Below, one piece after another: positions 6,717-10,117 of a stretch of 10,117 bases of DNA. The stretch spans positions 1 to 10,117 of the forward strand of contig QMQC01000040.1 in assembly GCA_003648875.1 (NCBI GenBank), read 5' to 3'. A program made the position numbers and the translations under genes. The notes below the pieces were generated by a model. That model made no database searches. It was not told the DNA's origin and saw only the letters and a program-made list of their open reading frames with translations. Source of the DNA: Actinomycetota bacterium (GTDB taxonomy: Bacteria > Actinomycetota > Acidimicrobiia > Spongiisociales > UBA5794). Numbering within the stretch: the first letter of the stretch is position 1; each line of letters begins with the position of its first letter.

Positions 6717-7310
6717 ATGCATCGACGAGCAGATCAAGGGTGGATCGAGGTCATTGCGGGCCCGATGTTCTCAGGCAAGAGCGAAGAACTCATCCGAAGG
6801 GTGACGCGCTATCACCTTGCCAGAGTGCCGACCCAAACCTTCAAGCCCTTGCTGGACACGCGTTACGCGGTCGGGGAAGTGGTTTCGCATTCGCGCATGT
6901 CCACTGCGGCGACCCCTGTTGCCGGTTCAGACGAGTTGCTGCGGGGGATCGATGATCGCACCGTGGTTGTAGGCATTGACGAGGGCCAGTTCTTCGACGA
7001 AGGACTCGTGGAAGTTGCAGAGATTCTCGCCGGAGCGGGGAAGAACATCATCGTTGCCGGATTGGATCTTGACTATCTCGGTCGTCCTTTCGAACCGATC
7101 CCATCGCTCATGCTCCGTGCAGAGTACGTGACAAAGTCCCTCGCCGTATGTCATCGTTGTGGAGGCCCTGGTCTGTTCACCCAGCGTGTCGTCCAGTCGG
7201 ACGAATTGGTGGTGCTCGGCGCAACAGGCTCCTACGAGGCCCGCTGCAGACGCTGCTACGACCCGAACGAAGCATCACAGCAGACGCTTGATGTCGACGT
7301 TGCGACCTGA
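6717..7310 (+). CDS. tdk: Thymidine kinase, type II
   Basis: Phosphorylates thymidine (and deoxyuridine) with ATP in the dTMP salvage pathway. The 197 residues fit the TK1-like bacterial family. Motifs: P-loop GPMFSGKS at 15-22, Walker B-like DEGQFF at 88-93 with E89 as the expected catalytic base, GLDLDYLGRPF at 115-125, and a structural zinc site C145-HR-C148 / C177-RR-C180. The ATG at 6717 is chosen because the protein then begins a few residues before WIEVIAGPMFSGKS; an upstream ATG at 6573 would lie inside rodA and add unrelated sequence. No SD precedes the start, which suggests a leaderless message. It stands alone between the elongation operon and the RNase gene, bounded by hairpins on both sides. 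Its stop codon sits in the loop of an inverted repeat. Confidence 0.95.
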   Translation: MHRRADQGWIEVIAGPMFSGKSEELIRRVTRYHLARVPTQTFKPLLDTRYAVGEVVSHSRMSTAATPVAGSDELLRGIDDRTVVVGIDEGQFFDEGLVEVAEILAGAGKNIIVAGLDLDYLGRPFEPIPSLMLRAEYVTKSLAVCHRCGGPGLFTQRVVQSDELVVLGATGSYEARCRRCYDPNEASQQTLDVDVAT

Positions 7311-7317
7311 CGACGTC
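7296..7317 (+). terminator. Hairpin enclosing the tdk stop codon
   Basis: GACGTTG (7296-7302) pairs with CGACGTC (7311-7317) over seven pairs, one T-G. The eight-base loop ends with the TGA stop (7308-7310). A second small hairpin follows: GACCGA (7334-7339) with TCGGTC (7347-7352), which can also fold as the palindrome ACCGATCGGT (7335-7344). Neither has a T-run, so termination here is only a possibility. Confidence 0.35.
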
Positions 7318-7386
7318 CGAAAGGGAGCAACGCGACCGATCGGTTGTCGGTCTTCAGAAGATCACCGACTTGCCTGCCCTGCTTGT

Positions 7387-7392
7387 TAGTCT
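7387..7392 (+). promoter_or_regulatory. Possible -10 element for the RNase E/G gene
   Basis: TAGTCT, the same hexamer seen ahead of tdk, would start a transcript near 7399 and leave a leader of about 265 bases. No convincing -35 lies 16-19 bases upstream. A short hairpin, GCCGC (7404-7408) with GCGGC (7413-7417), and TTTTT at 7423-7427 lie just inside the predicted transcript. Confidence 0.25.
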
Positions 7393-7398
7393 TGCCTC

Positions 7399-7663
7399 AT
7401 CACGCCGCACTCGCGGCAGTCATTTTTCCGACCCGGGATGGGTATGGCCAGCGTCCGATCGCTCGAAGCGCTGTCGACTTTTCGACAGATCGTCTCGCGA
7501 ATCGTGCACTTCGACCGGTTCGAAGTAGCGCGCGGCATCGTTGGCTCTCAGTCTCTCGCGAATCGCTCGCACGCGGATGCAGATCTGCGTGGCTTCACCC
7601 GAGAGTGTCCTGGATCGGATCTACGAGAAGCTTGCCCCAACGGGCATTCGAAGGAGTTGATCC
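7399..7663 (+). other. Long structured leader ahead of the RNase E/G gene
   Basis: This 353-base spacer (7311-7663) has no credible gene; the open frames crossing it read as arginine/serine-rich shadow protein. It holds several clean hairpins. CTGTCGA (7471-7477) pairs with TCGACAG (7482-7488) around CTTT. ACTTCGA (7508-7514) pairs with TCGAAGT (7520-7526) around CCGGT. A perfect 10-base palindrome GCAGATCTGC lies at 7579-7588. The 12-mer TCTCGCGAATCG occurs twice, at 7493-7504 and 7554-7565. Long 5' leaders through which the enzyme controls its own mRNA are established for E. coli rne; a similar role here is inference. Confidence 0.4.
7493..7565 (+). repeat. 12-base direct repeat in the RNase E/G leader
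   Basis: TCTCGCGAATCG is found exactly at 7493-7504 and 7554-7565, 61 bases apart. Each copy contains the palindrome TCGCGA. The two copies flank the 7508-7526 hairpin. Confidence 0.6.
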
Positions 7664-9217
7664 ATGGGACTCTTCACGAAGAAGACACCCTCAGTCATTC
7701 GCAAGGGCAACGCAACAGAGGAACGTCAAGTTCGAGTTGTGGACGGTCAGGAAGTCACCGTCCGGAAGTTCGTCAGGTCTGACGACAAGAAGTCGTCCGG
7801 GGCGACGACCAAACAGAAGCCTCGCAGCAAGGCCCAGAAGGGGCGAAAGCAGAGAAGCGGTTCGAAGACCGCGCCATCACGGCGCCGTCCGCCGATGGAG
7901 ATCATCGAGCCCCCTGAGACCGCACGCAAGCAGATGCTTGTGCGCAAAAGCCCGAGCCAAACCCAGATCGTCGTGCTCGAAGGTCCCGTTCTTGTCGAAC
8001 ACTACGTTGCGAAATCTGATCGCAAGTCGATCGTTGGCAACGTGTATCTCGGCAAGGTACGCAATGTCCTGCCCGGCATGGAGGCAGCTTTCATCGATTT
8101 CGGTGAAGGCAAGAACGGTGTCGTCTATGCAGGCGACATCAACTATTCCGAGCATGATCTCAAGGGGAAGCCGCGACGCATCGAGAACGCGCTCCACACC
8201 GGTGACTCTGTCCTCGTCCAGGTGGTCAAGGACGCAATGGGCCACAAGGGCGCAAGGCTCACGAACCAGATCAGTCTTGCCGGTCGATATCTCGTTCTGG
8301 CCCCGAGCGAGGACGTGCGTGGTATCTCGCGTCGGCTGCCAGACGACGAGCGTCGCCGCCTTCGTGAGGTTGTCGGCGATCTCAGACCGAAGGGAACAGG
8401 GATCATCGTTCGCACCGCTGCTGAAGGTGCCACTGAGGACGACATCAGCGGTGACATCGACAGGCTGAAGGCGATCTGGGACGAGATCGACACGAAACGT
8501 TCGGAGTCTTCGGCTCCGGCTCTGGTCTATGAAGAACCACCTCTTGTCATCAGGGTGATCCGTGAGCATTTCACGCGAGATTTCCGCAGGCTGCTCGTCG
8601 AGGATCCCGAGATCCACAAGCAGGTGCTCGACTACCTTGCCGGCACCGAGGCCGACCTTGTTGAGAAGGTCACGCGGTACAAGGACGAGCTCGCTCTCTT
8701 TGAGCGGTATCACGTCGAGGATCAGCTGCGAAAGGCACTCGACAGACGCGTATGGCTTCCTTCAGGAGGGCATCTCGTGATCGACAGGACCGAAGCCCTG
8801 ACAGTGATCGACGTCAACACAGGCCGATTCGTTGGATCGACGAACCTCGAGGAAACGGTCCTCCAGAACAATCTGGAGTCTGCTGAGGAGATCGCAAGGC
8901 AACTCAGGCTCCGCGACATCGGTGGCATCATCGTGATCGATTTCATCGACATGGAGTCCACAAAGGCGCAGGAGTCTGTCCTCAGGAGGCTGAAGGAGCA
9001 TCTGGCGAAGGACAAGACTCGTACCCAGGTGTTCGAGGTCTCTCACCTCGGACTTGTCGAGATGACACGGAAGAACGTGTCAGCCGGTCTACTTGAATCG
9101 TTCTCGGAGGTCTGCCAGCACTGCGGTGGTCGGGGAGTGCTGCTCCACGAAGAAGCAGCAGCAACGGGAGTCCCGGCGCACGACGCCGGAGCGACTGAAG
9201 AGGTTGGCACTGCATAG
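7664..9217 (+). CDS. rne: Ribonuclease E/G family endoribonuclease
   Basis: A single-strand-specific endoribonuclease for mRNA decay and rRNA/tRNA maturation. ATG 7664 follows AAGGAG (7651-7656) with a seven-base gap. Of 517 residues, the first 95 or so form a Lys/Arg-rich, low-complexity extension absent from E. coli RNase G. The catalytic core begins near MLVRKSPSQTQIVVLEG, with the S1 domain at about 121-165 (KSIVGNVYLGKVRNVLPGMEAAFIDFG), then the RNase H-like/5'-sensor region. Catalytic aspartates are D383 (VIDVNTGRF) and D426 (GIIVIDFIDM), and the zinc link is C484-QH-C487. Only 30 residues follow the zinc link, so there is no C-terminal scaffold of the E. coli RNase E kind. It precedes rplU-rpmA-obg, as in Streptomyces. 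It could equally be named rng; the family call is secure. Confidence 0.95.
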   Translation: MGLFTKKTPSVIRKGNATEERQVRVVDGQEVTVRKFVRSDDKKSSGATTKQKPRSKAQKGRKQRSGSKTAPSRRRPPMEIIEPPETARKQMLVRKSPSQTQIVVLEGPVLVEHYVAKSDRKSIVGNVYLGKVRNVLPGMEAAFIDFGEGKNGVVYAGDINYSEHDLKGKPRRIENALHTGDSVLVQVVKDAMGHKGARLTNQISLAGRYLVLAPSEDVRGISRRLPDDERRRLREVVGDLRPKGTGIIVRTAAEGATEDDISGDIDRLKAIWDEIDTKRSESSAPALVYEEPPLVIRVIREHFTRDFRRLLVEDPEIHKQVLDYLAGTEADLVEKVTRYKDELALFERYHVEDQLRKALDRRVWLPSGGHLVIDRTEALTVIDVNTGRFVGSTNLEETVLQNNLESAEEIARQLRLRDIGGIIVIDFIDMESTKAQESVLRRLKEHLAKDKTRTQVFEVSHLGLVEMTRKNVSAGLLESFSEVCQHCGGRGVLLHEEAAATGVPAHDAGATEEVGTA

Positions 9218-9271
9218 TTGACGATTCACGGTTCAGAAAGAGACTGATAACTGATATCTGATGACTGATAC
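9216..9271 (+). repeat. 7-base repeat array between the RNase gene and rplU
   Basis: Eight contiguous heptads in one phase: AGTTGAC, GATTCAC, GGTTCAG, AAAGAGA, then CTGATAA, CTGATAT, CTGATGA, CTGATAC. The last four share CTGAT; the first three share a looser x-x-TT-x-A-x pattern. The array begins inside the rne stop codon and differs in sequence from the one before tdk but has the same period. Confidence 0.6.
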
Positions 9272-9274
9272 ACT
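9269..9274 (+). promoter_or_regulatory. Possible -10 element for rplU-rpmA
   Basis: TACACT, identical to the candidate ahead of mreB, begins inside the last heptad of the repeat. Its -35 region would fall within the CTGATAA units, and no TTGAC-like box is seen at the right distance (TTGACG at 9218-9223 is too far). The predicted leader of about 66 bases contains the palindrome CCCGA-A-TCGGG (9286-9296). Confidence 0.3.
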
Positions 9275-9285
9275 TCCCACACGTT

Positions 9286-9296
9286 CCCGAATCGGG
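9286..9296. repeat. Short palindrome in the rplU leader
   Basis: CCCGA and TCGGG are perfect inverted arms around a single A. As RNA the loop would be too tight for all five pairs, so it is more likely a protein-binding palindrome or chance. It does not resemble any known ribosomal leader I can name. Confidence 0.3.
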
Positions 9297-9346
9297 TCCG
9301 TATCACCGCGCTTGAAGTCAATACACGGAAAGACCAACAGAGGATC

Positions 9347-9718
9347 ATGTACGCGATAATCCGCGCCGGCGGAAAGCAGGCCAAGGTTCAAGAAGGCGAT
9401 GTGCTCTCGGTCGAGCGCATCAAGGGCACCGAGAAGGTGTCCTATACACCGCTGCTCATCGTCGCTGATGACGGTTCGGTCATCTCGGACCCGGCCAAGC
9501 TCAAGAAGGCGACCGTTACCGCAGAGATCATGGGTGACTCCCACGGCCCGAAGATCGATATCTTCAAGTACAAGAACAAGACGGGCTACCGCCGTCGTCA
9601 GGGTCACCGTCAGAAGTACACCACGATCAAGGTCACCGCGATCAAGACCTCTGCTGGCAAGAAGAAGGCGGCAAAGCCCAAAGCGGCTGCCGATACAACA
9701 GTCGACCAGGAGGCCTAA
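9347..9718 (+). CDS. rplU: 50S ribosomal protein L21
   Basis: Binds 23S rRNA in the large subunit. The 123 residues start with the family signature MYAIIRAGGKQAKVQEGDVLSVE and contain the L21 core ending in KIDIFKYKNKTGYRRRQGHRQKYTTIKVTAI, followed by a Lys/Ala-rich tail of about 20 residues that is longer than in E. coli L21 (103 aa). The start is fixed by the conserved N-terminus. The only SD-like stretch, AGAGGA (9339-9344), is just two bases from the ATG, unusually close. The stop is two bases before the rpmA start, so the pair is one transcript. Confidence 0.97.
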   Translation: MYAIIRAGGKQAKVQEGDVLSVERIKGTEKVSYTPLLIVADDGSVISDPAKLKKATVTAEIMGDSHGPKIDIFKYKNKTGYRRRQGHRQKYTTIKVTAIKTSAGKKKAAKPKAAADTTVDQEA

Positions 9719-9720
9719 CG

Positions 9721-9978
9721 ATGTCGAAAACCAAAGCAAGCGGTTCATCCAGGAACGGCCGCGATTCGGCGGCGAAACGTCTTGGTCCAAAGGTCTTCGA
9801 CGGCCAGACCGTCAACGCGGGCGCGATCATCGTACGTCAGCGCGGCACTCGTATCCACCCGGGAACCAACGTTGCCAAGGGTGGCGACGACACGCTCTAT
9901 GCGCTCGAACCCGGCACCGTCAAGTACGGCTCGAGCCGCGGCCGCCGCCAGGTATCAGTGCTGCTGGAGCAGCAGTAA
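9721..9978 (+). CDS. rpmA: 50S ribosomal protein L27
   Basis: A small basic protein near the peptidyl-transferase centre; its flexible N-terminus reaches toward the tRNA ends. The 85 residues show GSSRNGRDS at 8-16, KRLGPKVFDGQTVNAGAIIVRQRGT and HPGTNVAKGGDDTLYAL, all typical of L27. The start has a strong SD, AGGAGG (9708-9713), seven bases upstream and inside the end of rplU. It lacks the cleaved N-terminal extension found in Firmicutes L27. Its last codons form a weak inverted repeat, CTGCT (9961-9965) with AGCAG (9971-9975), against the stop. Confidence 0.97.
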   Translation: MSKTKASGSSRNGRDSAAKRLGPKVFDGQTVNAGAIIVRQRGTRIHPGTNVAKGGDDTLYALEPGTVKYGSSRGRRQVSVLLEQQ

Positions 9979-10007
9979 TACGTACGACGTAGCACGAACC
10001 TTCTATC

Positions 10008-10038
10008 GCGACTGTCCTCCACAATCGGGGGCGGTCGT
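10008..10038 (+). terminator. Twelve-pair hairpin between rpmA and obg
   Basis: Bases 10008-10019 pair continuously with 10027-10038, including four G-T pairs, around a seven-base loop (10020-10026). The core is TCCTC against GGGGG. No T-run follows. It lies mid-spacer between rpmA (ends 9978) and obg (starts 10073), fitting a terminator for rplU-rpmA or a partial one that sets the level of read-through into obg. Confidence 0.45.
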
Positions 10039-10058
10039 ACTACGTGACACGTGATTCG

Positions 10059-10066
10059 TATATCGT
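10059..10066 (+). promoter_or_regulatory. Possible -10 element for obg (leaderless)
   Basis: TATATC (10059-10064) and the overlapping TATCGT (10061-10066, TANNNT) lie six to eight bases before the obg ATG. No SD is present between them and the start, so transcription could begin at the ATG. No good -35 is visible; GTGACA at 10044-10049 is too close. Confidence 0.3.
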
Positions 10067-10072
10067 CCCCTC

Positions 10073-10117
10073 ATGTTCATTGACCGGGTGACCATCAAGG
10101 TTCGGGCGGGCGACGGC
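10073..10117 (+). CDS. obg: Obg/CgtA GTPase, N-terminal 15 codons (cut by window end)
   Basis: Obg is a ribosome-associated GTPase for 50S assembly and stress control. The visible residues MFIDRVTIKVRAGDG match the start of the glycine-rich Obg domain (family form M-F-V/I-D-x-V-x-I-x-V-x-A-G-D-G). The reading frame is open to the window edge. Position directly after rplU-rpmA is the usual one for obg. No SD precedes the ATG. The GTPase domain lies outside the window. Confidence 0.85.
   Translation, partial: MFIDRVTIKVRAGDG

Noticed and set aside
7438..7782. 114-codon + frame filling the RNase leader
   Set aside because: Only a weak GGG near the ATG, no recognisable features, and it runs about 119 bases into the RNase gene; the hairpins and direct repeat explain the region better.
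7344..8468. 374-codon + frame crossing the spacer into the RNase gene
   Set aside because: Arg/Ser-rich, overlaps the RNase gene by about 800 bases in another frame; openness follows from base composition.
7877..8713. Minus-strand open frame of 278 codons opposite the RNase gene
   Set aside because: Looks protein-like only because it mirrors the codon positions of the RNase E/G core; no family motifs, no independent context.
9218..9346. Known ribosomal leader (L21 type) ahead of rplU
   Set aside because: I could not match the spacer to a known leader fold; the heptad array and an 11-base palindrome are all that is visible.

Overview
The window looks like a chromosomal core region of a moderately GC-rich actinobacterium. 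An Acidimicrobiia-like lineage is my best guess from protein style and gene order, but this is inference and not a sequence match. The order ndk - mreB - mreC - mreD - PBP2 - rodA - ... - RNase E/G - rplU - rpmA - obg follows the arrangement known in Streptomyces and relatives. All confident genes are on the + strand. I see no mobile element, CRISPR array, tRNA or rRNA, and no undescribed defence or biosynthetic system. What is unusual lies mainly in the non-coding joints and in one enlarged enzyme.

Region 1 (1-542): a probable C-terminal scrap of an upstream gene, then ndk (nucleoside diphosphate kinase). ndk ends in a hairpin with a C(UUCG)G loop followed by five T, and the stop codon sits inside that structure.

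Region 2 (543-6643): the cell-elongation operon. MreB (actin-like filament), MreC and MreD (membrane scaffold), PBP2 (transpeptidase) and RodA (SEDS glycosyltransferase) together form the elongasome that builds the side wall of rod-shaped cells. mreC/mreD, mreD/mrdA and mrdA/rodA overlap by 1-4 bases (TGATG or ATGA), so translation is probably coupled. PBP2 is 817 residues and carries about 170 extra residues just before its catalytic domain. rodA ends in a GC-rich hairpin that includes part of its stop codon.

Region 3 (6644-7310): a short spacer built of 7-base repeats, then a type II thymidine kinase with no Shine-Dalgarno (SD) site and a promoter-like hexamer placed for leaderless transcription.

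Region 4 (7311-9217): a 353-base spacer that probably contains a long folded leader, then an RNase E/G-family endoribonuclease with a basic N-terminal extension.

Region 5 (9218-10117): a second, unrelated 7-base repeat array that runs into a -10-like hexamer, then rplU-rpmA (ribosomal proteins L21 and L27), a 12-pair hairpin, and the first 15 codons of the GTPase gene obg, cut by the window end.

The products link nucleotide supply (Ndk, Tdk), wall elongation, RNA processing and 50S assembly (L21, L27, Obg).
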